NCBI GenBank assembly: GCA_002245135.1
Contig: NGBS01000915.1
Span: forward strand, 1-58,801
Reading direction: 5' to 3'
DNA length: 58,801 nucleotides
Origin: Proteromonas lacertae
Lineage: Eukaryota > Sar > Bigyra > Opalinata > Proteromonadidae
Below, in pieces: positions 1-13,183 of this stretch. The number at the start of each line of letters is the position of its first letter. Within the stretch, counting starts at the first letter, position 1. The notes under the pieces are model-generated. The model did no database searches and was not told the origin of the DNA. It was given only the letters and a program-made list of their open reading frames with translations. The position numbers were made by a program, and so were the translations under genes.

Positions 1-380
1 CCAGACGGAGATAAACAACCCTTATTCTCTTCCTGATATTTATTTTGATTATTTTCATAACTTATATTCTCACAATAATCACCTAAAAACAATCATCACC
101 ATAATTTGTGTTTTCATCTGAATAAAAAACAGGAGACGTTGGGTATGAGTTTATTAAGCCTAAAGGCTCATTTTCAGATTCATCCATATACTATTTATCA
201 ATGTTAGTTATAAAGAAAAATTTATTCGTTTTTTCTTACTCTTACATTTACACTACTCTACCAAAACAAAATCAACTAATGAGCAAATAATCAATTATAC
301 TTGTTTATTTTTTTTGTCATTTTCATCAAATTATTTCATTTCACCTTCTCAAAACATAAAATACAAATTTACACAATCGC
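1..380. other. AT-rich 3' flank, no gene seen
   Basis: Downstream of the receptor gene that ends at 381. The stretch is AT-rich with homopolymer T/A runs and has no convincing open frame, RNA gene or repeat. Confidence 0.5.
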
Positions 381-3300
381 TCAAGATTTGTCAGTTTCAT
401 TGTTCGTATACGATTCTTTATTACTATAAGAACTTGTAGATTCAGCATTAACATCTTTTTCTTCCTTATTAGAATTTCTAGAAATCTCAGTTTTTGAATA
501 ACCATCTGAACCTTTTACTGATGTATCTCTTCCAGAAGATAAAGCGTTACTATATGAAAACACTCCAGATCTCGGAGAGAAGATGGTTTATGAGATGCAT
601 AATTTGTAACTGGTGATTTAGAATGCGAATTACTACTATCACCGCTAGCTTGACCATTCAATACCATATTCTCAGAATCACTACCAGATGTTGATAATCC
701 TCTTTGACTTGAGTATCTACCTTCACTTTTAAAACCAGCTAAACTATTCAATATAGTATTATCATTATCAGATTCTGTATGTATTTTTTCATTATTACCA
801 TTTTTACCATTTTGTTGTTGTTGTTGTTGTTGTTTTTCTTTCAATTGTGTTTGATGTTGTTGTTTAATCCCTTCATTTCTATCTTTCTTACCATCTAAAG
901 CAATTTTGGGTATTGTAGTAGTAACAGATTCAAATTCAGATGGTTTATCATTACTTTTACCAGCTAAATTAGGAGAAGATGGAAGACGTTGTGATTTATT
1001 CTGAACAGTATTATTAAGTACTTGTAGCTAAAAACTAACTCTAACATTACTACTAACAGCTGTTGATTGTCTAACTGACGATCGATCTCTTCTGGATCTA
1101 AATATTGATGAATTGGATCTATTATTTAAATCTTCATTATAATGTTTTACATGTTCTCTGAATACATTTACATCTTTTGTATTTTCAACGATTATTGCTA
1201 CTCTTAAATATTCGTGTAATTCGTTCAATTTTCCTGATTGACCTTTTCCTTAGACTGTTTAAGAATAAATGAAGATTATCAAAACCAAAATAATACTCAG
1301 AGATTAGAAAGATTTCCCAATAATGTTTATTTGCACAATCTTCAGCTATTTTATCAACAAATTTTATCAATTGTTTCTTCATAGAGAGAGGTTTATCAAC
1401 TTTTTCTTTAAATAAATCAATAAAATCTTGTGGAATGAAATGATGTATATTTTCATCAAAATATTTAATTATCATCTCTTTAGCTAATTCCTGTGAATCT
1501 TTTGCATCTTTTTGTTTTTAATAGTCTATGAATATCACCAACTAGATCTAATAATATTGCATCATCACTTTTGTCCCTTTCCATTGAACATTTTAAGAAA
1601 TTTCTTACAGAGGAGTGTTTAAATGCATTCTTTATACATCTTAAACTGTCTGAATGAGAGAAATACAACTCATCTGTCTTTTTAGCACTGAGAAAGTAGT
1701 TGAGAAAAAAGAATGGTAGTATAATTAGTAATGCTGTAAATGAACTTATGGCAACTTTGACATATGATTCATTCTTCCCTTCATCCATTAAATAACATAT
1801 AAATGGCTTATAAATAACAGGTATTGATGATATAAATCTATTGTGATAATAGTAATCATATATACGAAAAAATAATAATTCATTGATCTAAAATGAGTAG
1901 ACATTGTCAATCTGTAATAAAAATACATATTACATGTACAATAAATGAATAACACTATATATATGTATATATTCAGATATATTATATATACGTTAAAGAG
2001 ATACACCATTGTATTAAACTTTTCATCTAGACATCTGTAATATACTAAAGGACTAATATCATCAACTAATGTTTCTATTGCTTCTGAACTAACTCCATAA
2101 CCACTCATAGTAATTATTAAAAACAAGATAAGATAATAACCTTGTATAATACTTACGATAATATACGTCCTTTTCGTTTCTTTACTTCTTCCATTTAATC
2201 TACCCTCTTCTTCCATTATTGTGAATGTTAATGCTAAATATACAAACCATGAAGCACAACAATTGAAAAATGCTGATGATTTACACATATAACTATTTCT
2301 TTCTCCTAATTCATATATTGAGTAAAAGATATAAAAGAAGGCTGATATTAGATAGATTGGTGGAGTTTTAGGAATACTTGAGAAATCCCAATTACTATGT
2401 AAATAATAATTATAATAAATATTTATACTTCATTTGTCTTGCTACTAACAGTGAAACATATAGGAAACAAATAATCAGACATATATCAAGTAGTAGAAAG
2501 ACAATACCAAAAGCAGAAGAAAACTTGATAAAATTATCATCACTGGAAGGACTCCATTCCCATTCAGCTGGATAGACTACATCACAACTACAATCTTTAT
2601 AATTATTAGTGGAAGTACAATTCTTTATTAAATTACAGTTTGGAACAGAAGATGGTGAAACAGGAACAGATATTGTTGTTCTTTTGTGGTTTTTATTATC
2701 ATCTGTTCTATTATATTGTATTTGAAATGTAAATCCTTGATGAGCTGTGTTTATTCCATTGTATTAAACTGTATTTCACCATAAAAACTATTCCACGAGC
2801 CTAAGGTTTGAGTGGTATGTCTTATTACAGAAAATGCTAAATATGTATTGACTTTCTGTGGATAAATTATTCTATTTGTCACTTCTTCAGTTGATGATAA
2901 TTCCATTATTCTTTGAAGAGTAATACCAAATGTAATTCCATGTAAAATGTGTATTATATCATTGTTAATTTCATTATCATACTTATAATTGATAGAATCT
3001 AAATGTATTTTGTCTACATTATCATTGATATAATTAATAATGTCTTTGGTTTTACCCATGTATTGCCTGTAGTTCCTGTATTTAAAATTTCATCAAATTC
3101 AACGAAATAATGCCAATTACTGTTGATTAAATTCACTCTATTTGCATCTATTCAATAACAATAATAATTCATTTTAAAATATATAAAATACGATTATATA
3201 TGTATTCTTTTTGAATTGTAACAGCTACTTTTGGTAAAAAATCAACTTGTTTCACAGTAATAACAATATCCAATATATTTCTATCAGAACCACTAATAAA

Positions 3301-4387
3301 TACATCAGGATTAGAATTTTTAATAACATTCATCCATTTAGTGAGATAATTTACTCTTTCTAAATAATTCTCATATAATGTAAGATCAATTTGTGGAAAT
3401 GTACAAGTATCAGTTTTATTGTTACAATTTGCATTTACACAATTAATACCATCTGGATCAGATATCTATATTTCAATATATTATAAAAAATATATACTTG
3501 ACTTTTACATCTTTTTATTAAATACTTCACATCTTCGTCGTTTTCTCTTTCAGATATATATCCATCAATAATCAACTGTGTTTTCTCACTTGCTTCTTTA
3601 TCAAGTAGTATTACATAACTTCTAGCTTCTATTTATTAATATATATATATAATTATAAAATACTATATCTATTCTTGAACAAATCAATAGATGATAATGC
3701 CATTTGTTTGTACTGCAGTAATGGCAATAATATGAATTGATATTTATAATCATTTATATTGTAATTATTAGTGTTTCCAATCATAAATATATCAAACCCC
3801 TGAACTGTTTGTATTTCGTCATAGAATGCAGTTGATTTTGCTAAATACTCTGTCAATTCTTTTGAACCTGGTGATACAATGAAGTGTGGAACATTATCTT
3901 CTGAATGGCCCACATCCTTAACATATTCATCTATACTATTTTCATAATGTTGAATATCAATTATCTAAGATCAATTAAATTACAATATTTATAGTTAATA
4001 TATACATCATCTAACATTTCTATAAACTTAAAATTAACTTGAAGTCTATAATGAATAAAAAACAAAGAAATATACTTCTCACCAGAACAACTACCCTCAC
4101 TTTCACCATGTCCATTGACACATATACCTCCACTGTCTATATTAATATGCTTCTGCCAAAGAAGCAATCCGGTCAAAGTAGGTTTATCTAGGTTATAAAT
4201 ATATCTATTAATACCAATAGAGTCAGTAATTCCTTTTAATGACCCTAAAATATGAATGCATATGTCTGATTCATTACATTTAGATGTACCGACATCTAGT
4301 TCAGAATAACACAGCACACCATTTATAAATATATGTAACTACAATAAAATGAATTTACAATACAAAAAATGCTATTGCTACTTTCAT
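381..4387 (-). CDS. Class C-like 7TM receptor with periplasmic-binding ectodomain and RGS-like domain
   Basis: A multi-exon membrane receptor, apparently intact. The ATG at 4387 opens a short exon; a 25-nt intron (4339-4363) joins it to the next exon in phase, and together they give a hydrophobic signal peptide, which is why I chose this start. Next comes a type I periplasmic-binding (ANF-receptor/LIVBP) domain: a GLLLWQKHIN...GGICVNG stretch, then an IVSPGS stretch and a FILLPLLQYKQMA stretch. Further introns lie at 3965-4005, 3629-3663, 3466-3497, 3148-3191, 2745-2788, 2395-2428 and about 1912-2004, all restoring frame. Several hydrophobic helices follow between about 2530 and 1690. The cytosolic part (about 1680-1250) has the helix pattern of an RGS domain. 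The tail (1230-381) is Ser/Asn/Gln-rich. Family knowledge: such receptors signal through G proteins and RGS domains speed Ga GTP hydrolysis. Ligand unknown. The 7TM call is firmer than the RGS call. Confidence 0.66.
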
Positions 4388-4739
4388 ACCAAAAAATAAC
4401 GAATATTTTGAATTATAAAATTAACTTTTTCGTGAAATCTAAACACAATAATCAAATGCAATGTTGATTTTATTAATATTTTGCTAACATATGAGAGTGT
4501 TGTTGACAAAGTTCATGTAACACATGTTCATTTTTGAATTATGAAATTATAAACAAGTAAAATACATTAGTTTAGTGATTTATATTCGGAAAATTATATA
4601 TTTAATTGATATAATCATAGAATATTTTTACTATGAAATGACTAAAAAAGAGAAAACTCAAACATAGTTTGTTTAAATAACAGTTTTTTTTAATTTTATT
4701 TATTATAAATCAAACTATAACATTAATTACTATAATAAC
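4388..4739. promoter_or_regulatory. Shared intergenic region between divergent genes
   Basis: 352 bp between the receptor start (minus strand) and the coiled-coil gene start (plus strand). It is extremely AT-rich, with T runs such as the block at 4683-4690. Because both genes start here it must hold both promoters if both are transcribed, but I see no recognisable motif. Confidence 0.4.
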
Positions 4740-7700
4740 ATGAATAGAACTTCAATATCTATTGAGGCTAAAACTCCACAGTTTGATGGAGAGCAAAGTG
4801 TCAGAGATAGAAAAATAGATCCAGAAGAAGAGGCAAATAACGAAAGAATGAAAATGAATATAAAAAGATATGGCAAGCAAGGTATTTTTTCAGAGATGGG
4901 ATCGCTTCATGTTGAAATTGCTACTAAAGCAAGAAGTCTGCGTTCTTCAATAGTGCAATTACTTCGTCTGAAAGATGTACAAAAGTTACAACAAGAAAGT
5001 CCAGATGATGAAATAAAAACAGATCAAATCTCAGATGAAGACCTACGAACCATGATTGTTGATAATTTAGGTCAAGATATAGTCAACAGCATTGATGGAT
5101 CATACGCATACAATAAAAAGATAGAATCAATGAAACAAAAATTAAAAGAAAAGAAAGCTGTATGATTTATATTTTTAACAATTTATTTTATAGAAAATAA
5201 CAGATTTATGTGAACAAATCCGAAGTTTCACTGAAAGAATCACAGATTATGATTTAAAAGTCGATTTATTAAATCAAGAACTAGCCACTAGAACAAAACA
5301 AATGGAAGAACATCGAGACAAATTTTACAAAGAATACATCTCATTACATACACTAGTTTTTGAGAAAAAATCAGATCCTGAACAATTGATACCTCATGAT
5401 GCTTGGTTAAGAATTAATCATTTCTTAGATTTAGAAGATCATTCAGATAAATCGAGTAATGAAAAGACTTTATTTGATAAGAAATTTGAAGATGCACAAA
5501 AAGCTTATTCTGAGTTTATGGGTCAATCTTTGAGAGATAAAGAAGATATAAGAATCGAATATCAGAAACAAATTGATGCATTAAGAATTAAATTACACCA
5601 GGAACAAAGAAAGAAACATAAAACACACGAAGAAGCTCATGAATATGCAAAACAGCAGGATGAAAATGAACAAAAACTGAATAAAGAGATTGTTGATTTA
5701 AAACATTCAATTCAAGCTGAAAGAGATATGTTTGCATTAAAACAGATAGAATGGAGTAAAGAAAAAGAGTTAATATTAGCAAGTGCACAAAATATGAATA
5801 GTTTAGATAAAGAAGAAGCTCAGAAATTGAGAGATTCTTTTATGATTGCTATTGGTTCATATGATGATAAGATGTCTGATTTACAGAAGTTTTTGAATAG
5901 GAAATTGACTGAATTTAATAATAAATTAATATCTTATGAAGATTCTGTTCATGATTTAGTGGAGAAAGAAATGAATCATCAGAAGTATAAGACCGATACT
6001 GATAAAGCTGTATATATATATATATATAATTATATTATTGTTTATGTATTTGATTAGATGGCTGAAATGAAAGAAGAAGTAACAACAGTGAATAAATTAC
6101 TATTAGAAAAAACAGAAAATGAAAATCAATTGAAAAAGACAATCGATCAAATGCAAGCGAAGTTAATCAAAGCAAATAAAGCAGCCAATGCAGCTGCAAA
6201 GAAGAAAGAAAAAGAGAAAACTGCAACAGCAACCAAGGAAACTAATGATGAGAATAAAGCAGAATTAGAAAAGAAATATGAACAAGATTCAAAAGAGTTA
6301 CAAATTGCTAAACAGAAGTTAGAGAATATGGATATGGAGATTAAACATATAAATGTATATATAATCATTTGTTATCTTGATTATTATTATAATAGGCTCA
6401 ATGGAGAAATAGATTAGAAGATGAATTGAAAAAGAAAGAAAAAGAATCTCAAGAGGAGATTCAAGAATTAAAGAATGAGTTAGCATGTATATATATATAT
6501 ATATTCATATTTATTAATAGTTAAACAAGCAAAGAATGTAAGAGGTGGTGATGAATTAATTAGAATAAAGAATGACTATCAAATCTTAGAAACTGAAGTG
6601 TTTGAATTAAGACAAATGAAATGTGATTATAAAGTCATTTTAGGTAGAGAAATTAGATATAAAAATGAAATTAATAATTATGGCTATTTGGAATTAGCTC
6701 ATATTGAAGATGAGAAGATTAAAAGAATCAATAGCCAAATGGAAGCGTTGATTAATGTATATTGTACTCACATGGAAGATATAGAAAATACATATTCATT
6801 CTTAGACGATATAAAGAAGAAGATAACAGATTTACAAAATGGAGATAATAGTGATAGTGAAGAAAATCAAGTGACATTACATCATTTAAAAATACTTAAC
6901 AATTATTGTGTAGCTAATGAGAATGATGTAAAAGTATCATTATATTCAACAACATTTGACAAACTCTCAAGCCTAATTCAGTTCAGAGATAAAGTAGTAA
7001 AAGAATGTAAAGAAAATGAATTAATGTTTATTGAGGAATTACAATCAAAGATCTATCGTTGTAATCGATTAAAGAGAGATGATATATGTAAAACAGTTAA
7101 AAGAGATTTACCTCCATATCCTATCATCTATGGAAGTCAAGAAAGTGTTAATGATATTGATATATATAGATATATTGAAGCTTTACATGATGCTCACATT
7201 GATTCGCATTTACAAGCCAATCAACGATTAAATGAAAGAATATTGATGTTACAAGAGGATATTTATAGTGTTAGAAAACCATATGATGTGAGTGACGATA
7301 TTAAGACAAAAATTGATGAAATTGTACCAAATAATCCAACAGAAATTGAATCAACTAAAAAGATTCAGCCAAAGAATAAGAAATTACATAAATCCTTTTA
7401 TAAATATGCTCCAGGACCATTCAAAGCTAAAACTGATAAGAAATATAGAAGAAAGAGATTATCGAAGATCAAAACTGATGATGATTCGTTATATAGAAGT
7501 AGTGTTGATAGTACAAGTGATGGTAATAATAATAAAGATAAAATAGTTGATATTCCATCACAATTTGTAAATGGTACTTATAGTAATAGAAGCAGTATGT
7601 TAGGTAGTTCATATGCTGATAATTCATATGGTAATAATAATTCTAGTGGTTTTAATAGTCCAAATATGAGTGGAATACCTGAGAATTTTGATGAAAAAGC

Positions 7701-10700
7701 TGCTGAAGAATTATACTTTAGTTCAAGAAGTTCATCTCCAAAAGTAAAGTCACAACAATCACCAATTGCTTCGCCAAAAGAAGTTTTAACTAAATATTTA
7801 CAAAACAACAAAGAAATTGATAATTATAAAGATGAATTGAATGAATTAATCGAGGAAACGAACAATTTAGATAACACTTTGAGTGGTGAAGAATTAATAG
7901 TGGTTCAAAAGAGAATGAAAGAGTTACAAAGTAAAATTAGTTCTTTATCAGCTGATAATGTTGGTTTAGCACAAATTATGTGTAGTAGTCCATTACAATC
8001 AAATTTCTTAATAGCTACAGATCCAAAGATGAAGAAATATAAAGAGAATAAAGAGAAAGTTACGAAATTAGAAAAAGAATATGAAGAATTGAAGAAAGAA
8101 GAAGAAGAAATGAGTAAAAATATTGACAAAAATAACAACCCTGAAGAATTCAAGAAATTGGTAGAAAAGAGAAAAATAATTGAAGAGAAGAGAAAAGAAA
8201 TTAATAAATTAGAAAGTGAAAATATGACAATTTTAACATCAACAGGAGGAATAGATCCAAAATATTTAGCCAAATCTCAAACAAACAATAAGAAAATAAA
8301 TGAAATAACAGAAAAAATACAGAAATTACGAAATGAATGTATGAATAGCAATGATCCAGAAGAATTGAAAAGAAAAGAAAAAGAAATTGAGTCTTATACA
8401 AAAGCAGTTGAAAATTTACATAAAGAGAATAAAGAGTTACATAACAAAGTTGATTTAATAGCCAATAAACTATCCAACCAATTAGTAAATGAAATATCCA
8501 ATGAAAAAGAAGCTGAAGAGTTTACAAAGAATAAGAAAATAATTGAAGAATATGAGAAAGAATTGAATGAAGTTGAATCACAAATTGATCTTAATCCTGG
8601 TGATTCAAAAAATGAAGAAAGATTAAAGAAGTTAGAAAATATCAGAAGTTCAATGAAAAAGATTCAATCAATAAATCAAAACATATTAATAAATGCACAT
8701 CAATCTCACAAACAGTTAGAAGATATGAAGAATTATAAGCAGAATAATCGTATTACCAAAGGTTATAGAAGACAATCAATGTTATCTTCTGAAAGTGGTA
8801 ATAATTCATCAAGATCTCCCAGTCAAAGTCCTTCAATGTCTCCAAAAATGAATGGAATGAATTATGAAGAAGAAGAAGAAATAGAATATAAAGCAGATGA
8901 AAATGGTGGATATTTTACAATTGATGTTGAAGATGGAACAAGTTCAGTGGATGGTAATAGAAGAATAAGAAGAGCTCAAAGAGTTTCAACACTTAACAAA
9001 ATGGGATCTTTAGAGATTGGACCAAAATTAATGATGAAAGGACCTCCTATGAGACAAAGAATAAGTAGTAATGATAATGACAACAATGATAGTAACAATA
9101 CAAATGATAATAATATGAATACTATTAGACATAATATCAATAAAATGAGAGTGAAAAAGATAGGTAAAAAGAGTGTAAATGCAGTTATTAATACTAAAAC
9201 GAATATTGGAAACAGTCTATTAGATTCAATGAGTGAAATATTGAATAGTGAACATGATGGTAGTTATAAAGTATATGATAATTTTGAAAGTCATGTAAGT
9301 GATGATTTGATGGATAATGATTGTTATTATATGGAATTCCAACCATTGAATTGTTATTATTTAGATGAATTAGAAGATGATGAAGAAATTCGTGAATTAT
9401 TAGGTGGAATGAAAAATAGTGAATCTAAAGCGTATAAAGACTTATTAGATTTTAATGATGGTGTTGTAATAGAAAATAATAAAACTACAAAAGAATTACA
9501 AGTTGAAAATCGAAAATTAAAAGATAAATTGTCTTTATTAAAACACACATTAGCAGTTACTTTATCTGAAAAATCAGCTCCAATAATCGATTCTCCAGCA
9601 CATCGAAGATTAAAAGCTAAAAATGGAAATCGTCGAAATTCAACAAGTGTAGGAATGAGAAATAATAATAGTAATACAAATATGTATGGAAGTGATATAA
9701 ATCTATTAAACAGACGAGGTGGTAGAAGATATAAATATTTAGAAGATGTTGATGGAAATGGAATAAGATCATTTGAGAGTGAAAATGGAGTATCAAAATA
9801 TGAAAACCGAGTGGATGAATTAATCCAACAAAGTAGATCTGTTGATAATAATGGTGTTGAAGGTAGTAGATTAAAGAATGGAATATCTTATATTAACTTA
9901 GCAGAGAATAAGAATCATTTATATTTACCTGAACTTCCTGCTTGTGCTTCCACTGCTTCTATAAAACATCAAGATATTTCAACTCCAATTTATTCAACCA
10001 AAACAATAAATGAACCATGTGTTGCTATTTCAACTGAAATATTGAATGTAAAAGCTGGTAAATTGGTAGGAAATAATCCAATTTCTCGAAGTGTATTAAC
10101 TCCAATCGAAGGTCGAAGTAGTCGTTATAATTATCCTCATCCTCCTGCTTCTTCAATTTGTCAATCACCAATAATAACATTACAACAAGAAATATTATCT
10201 CATCAACAAATCCAACCTCCTCGTGAAAATCAACAATTACCATTACCATCAACAAATACAACAACAGAAAATCCAAATTTAAATTCAAATATAATGAATA
10301 ATACAAATACTCAATTTTACAATCCATCCATTCCAATTCAATCTTCTATTCCAATTCAACAACAACAAATACAACAACAAAGATCATCTACTATGAAATC
10401 ACCCAAGAATAAAGAAGAAATTAATAAAGAAGTAGAAAGTGAAACTCCTGTTTTATATAATGAAAGTTATAATAATTGTGAAAATACTTCAATTTATAGT
10501 TATCCTACTCCTCAGCTGTATATCAACTCTTCTGATGTTAAATTACCTCCAAAATTACAATCTACATCTCCAATTCAACTACATAATATGAATAGAAAGA
10601 AATATAATCGTAAAGAAAGTAAACTAACCCCAATAACAAATGGGTTAAGAAGATTTGGATTTAGCAGTGATGTAGAAAGTGATTGTGAATTAGATTTTAG

Positions 10701-10734
10701 TATATCTAAAGATGATAAAGGCAAACCAATCTAA
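4740..10734 (+). CDS. Large coiled-coil protein with low-complexity C-terminal half (about 1,945 aa)
   Basis: Five exons joined in frame across four tiny introns: 5160-5193 (34 nt), 6010-6057 (48 nt), 6355-6395 (41 nt) and 6487-6520 (34 nt), each GTATAT/GTATGA...TAG. The ATG at 4740 opens exon 1. Roughly residues 120-650 and a later block (about 7790-8730 in DNA) are rich in E, K, L, Q and N with heptad-like spacing, as in long coiled coils. Between and after them lie Ser/Asn-rich segments, an acidic patch near 8860-8960 and a Gln/Pro/Ser-rich C-terminus (about 10130-10420). No catalytic motif was found. Such architecture suits a cytoskeletal, centrosomal or vesicle-tethering scaffold, but I do not recognise the family. 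The gene looks intact and is divergent from the receptor gene. Confidence 0.8.
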
Positions 10735-11007
10735 TAAAGAGATAAGATTATGAAATAGTTAAAATTACTAGAACAGTTTATGTAATTTATATGTTTAATG
10801 TTAATATTGTTGAATAATTTCTATATAATGTTTTTAATAGGGTTGTATAAAAATCATGAAGCTAAAATATTACCCTGGGTTCGGCAGGCACAGGGACGGT
10901 ACGGCACAAGAACAGCACAAATCACGAAAGTCACGTGTTTTTCCTAACTAAAAGAGTAAATATGATTTTCATTAATTTATTTTTTATATTTTAGAAAAGT
11001 AAATAAG
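10735..11007. other. Intergenic stretch with a GC-rich island and a direct-repeat copy
   Basis: Mostly AT-rich 3' flank of the coiled-coil gene. A short GC-rich patch at about 10873-10920 leads into CACGAAAGTCACGTGTTTTT (from 10923), which recurs in the same orientation near 11954 with two substitutions. No gene is seen. Confidence 0.45.
10923..10946 (+). repeat. Direct repeat copy 1 (CACGAAAGT-ACGTGT box)
   Basis: The motif CACGAAAGTcACGTGTtTTTCCT occurs here and again at 11954-11976 in the same orientation, about 1.03 kb apart. It bounds a decayed AT-rich segment. It may mark the ends of an unrecognised element or be a regulatory box: an ACGTG core like bHLH/bZIP sites is present in both. 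Confidence 0.45.
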
Positions 11008-11770
11008 TCAGAAGTATTGAAATAAATTATAAACATCATAAGAAATAATAATTCGATTATTATATAATAATATTTTAAGAGTAATGACTATTTCAACTTC
11101 AGACTCTTCTCCTTCACTTGATTCACTCTCTTCATTGTTATAAACCTTATGGTTCTTAAAATAAAATAATTCATCTGCTAAATTAATATCGCTAATCCCA
11201 TTATAATTATCTAATATATATTTTATAATTGTATTACTATTTTTCTTCACCAAGACTGTTTTGTATTTGTAGAAACTGAAATACCAATATCATTTCTTAA
11301 TTCACATGAACTATAACATCTTTTATAATTTTTTTATTTGCTCTTTTTCAGATGACATATTGAGTAGTAATTCCTCTTTAATTTTCTTAATTATTGAATA
11401 ACCATCATTCAAAGTTGCATCATCTCTGCTTGTATATTAGAGGAAAGATAAGTAGTAATTTTTTTCAATTTCTTCAACTTCTGTAATATGTTTATCATCA
11501 ATTAATTCTTTATTCTTGATTATGAAATTCTTTATTCTCCATCTTCTGGAGAAACCCCTTTTTATTCTAGGAATATTTTCATATTTAAACTTATTTTTAA
11601 TACTTCTACAATTGTTTAGTTGGTATTGTATATTATTGCAATAATCAAGAATACTTTTATATTTTTCTATCTCAAGTATTCTTTTACTTACGATATTAAA
11701 AATATATGCTAAATATGCTTCGTTTTTGTTTCTACTAGTTGTGCCATCTTAATAATTGGTGTTTTTTCAC
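11008..11770 (-). pseudogene. Unrecognised decayed coding segment
   Basis: The minus strand carries an 81-residue open frame (11008-11253) ending in an acidic SESSEGEESEVEI stretch and, upstream at about 11380-11730, a second open stretch rich in I, K, N and E (SKRILEIEKYKSILDYCNN and so on). The two are in different frames with stops between, so either several small introns or decay must be assumed. No family is recognised. The segment lies between the two CACGAAAGT repeats. Confidence 0.3.
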
Positions 11771-11953
11771 CCATCTATTAACAATTTTTTACTGATGGAA
11801 TTCTGAAGTTGTTTGAATTTTGAGTGTTATAGTAGGAAAATTTGTTTTAGAGTATAATTTGATCAAAGAAAATCGATACATTAGAGTTACTAACTAAAAA
11901 TCGTATAAATTATACCGTTTTGGTGAGTAAAAGGCACAACGAAAGGCAGAAAA

Positions 11954-11976
11954 CACGAAAGTAACGTGTATTTCCT
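11954..11976 (+). repeat. Direct repeat copy 2 (CACGAAAGT-ACGTGT box)
   Basis: Same-orientation partner of the copy at 10923, with two substitutions over 23 bases and partly similar upstream sequence (a GGCACAA-type stretch). Confidence 0.45.
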
Positions 11977-11994
11977 CCTAATGATAGTAGTAAT

Positions 11995-12132
11995 AAAGAA
12001 ATAGAAGAAATACAAGTCAAGCTTGAAAATGACAATGTCAATGTAACAGATTATGACTTATCTCCAATATCGTCAAGATGCATTAAGGATGAATATATTA
12101 ATAATAGCCAATGTCTTGTAAGTTAGTTTATT
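11995..12132 (+). pseudogene. Orphan host exon-like fragment cut off at the Polinton edge
   Basis: An open plus-strand stretch of about 45 codons, acidic and Asn-rich (NDSSNKEIEEIQVKLENDN then DYDLSPISSRC), ends at a GTAAGT donor-like site just before the P1 terminus at 12139. It looks like an internal exon of a host gene whose remainder is not visible downstream. No family is recognised. Confidence 0.35.
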
Positions 12133-12138
12133 GATAAT

Positions 12139-12480
12139 CCCATTTACGTAAGGTTCCACGATGGGACTCCTGTAAGGGCTTTTAATAGAATCGCGGAACC
12201 GGGACTTTACAATTGTTAACTTGTTACCAAATGGTAACTCTTGGAAGTTCTAGCTAGTTGTGGATTTATGAAAGATAAGTCTAATCGCCCTTGTTAATCA
12301 ACTAGGTAGCATTTCAACTATCATCTATCCTAGTAAGGAAGGGATGTTTCTCCTTAAGCTGCAGAACAAAGAGGAACCTCCCGACAAATTCATGAAACTT
12401 TCATCATGAGACTTCATTACAAAGTCAAGTAACATCCACGGGATCATTGCCTAGGTATAATTCATTATCTTTATAACTCT
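12139..12480 (+). repeat. P1 left terminal inverted repeat
   Basis: Matches, in inverted order, the blocks at about 23420-24154: CCCATTTACGTAAGG, then GGCTTTTAAT, then CGGAACCGGGA, then GTTACCAAATGG, then a CTATCCTAGTAAGGAAGGGA block and an AGGAACCTCC block. The left copy is the shorter one; the right copy holds extra segments between the shared blocks. Confidence 0.7.
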
Positions 12481-13183
12481 TCTAAGTAAAGTTTAATTAC
12501 ATTGTCCAGGAGCTCACCGAGGAGATCACCATAATGACAAGGATGGGAGAAGTCCTCTTGGAGGCATAGCCAAAATGAGGAGTTCTCTCGGACGTAGTCA
12601 TGCATGGCGATCGTATCAGGGGAGGTACTACAGTTTGATCTACAACAACAACAACGAGACCAGGAGATCTTCATCCAGATAAAGGAACATTATCAGAGCA
12701 TCTTTAAACGATCAACAACTTAGTTACCGAGGAGTGTCTTTCCCGAAGAAAGCCTACATTCGCAGAAGGCTCCCGAGAGCTTAGAATACTTGATAGGTAG
12801 ATTAGCTGGGTCATCGTAAGCAATAGACCCAGCTCCTATTTTCTCAATTGATCAATGGATCAAAGTCTAAGTCAGGTCATCAGTGGTCTTCTTTGCATGA
12901 AGTGCCTTAAGAATAAGGAGTTGGAAAACTTCCTTAAGCTCAATGGATGATACTCTTCATGAGAAATGTTCTTATAAGATGAACCATCAATTCGATCACA
13001 TCAACCACACTCTTGTGGAACTACTAGATGTCCTTCAAAGGCATATCTTTGTCAATGTCAATATCGGAGTGATCCTTCCTTTGTAATACTAACTACGAGG
13101 TGCTGATAATAACAAGATTGAAAGAGGATGACAGAGGAAGTATTTATTTTTGAACAGCTCCTCGAATAATTACTGAAGTGCCT

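Noticed and set aside
540-580. An apparent 14-nt intron near the receptor C-terminus
   Set aside because: Using the next AG gives a 35-nt intron with the frame kept, matching the usual size.
1028-1060. An apparent 18-nt intron (GTTAGAGTTAGTTTTTAG) in the receptor gene
   Set aside because: A donor 12 bases upstream gives a 30-nt intron in the same phase, in line with the other introns, so an ultrashort intron is not needed.
5980-6520. AT dinucleotide runs resembling microsatellites in the coiled-coil gene
   Set aside because: They lie exactly in the four small introns and form the GTATATAT donors; no separate repeat feature is needed.
7578-10336. Several minus-strand hydrophobic frames across the coiled-coil gene
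   Set aside because: Reverse reading of Lys/Glu/Asn-rich codons yields Phe/Leu/Ser-rich shadows; no start context or conservation.
12471-12674. 67-aa minus-strand frame in the left P1 end
   Set aside because: Low-complexity Cys/Ser frame in a decayed part of the terminal repeat region; nothing supports it as a gene.
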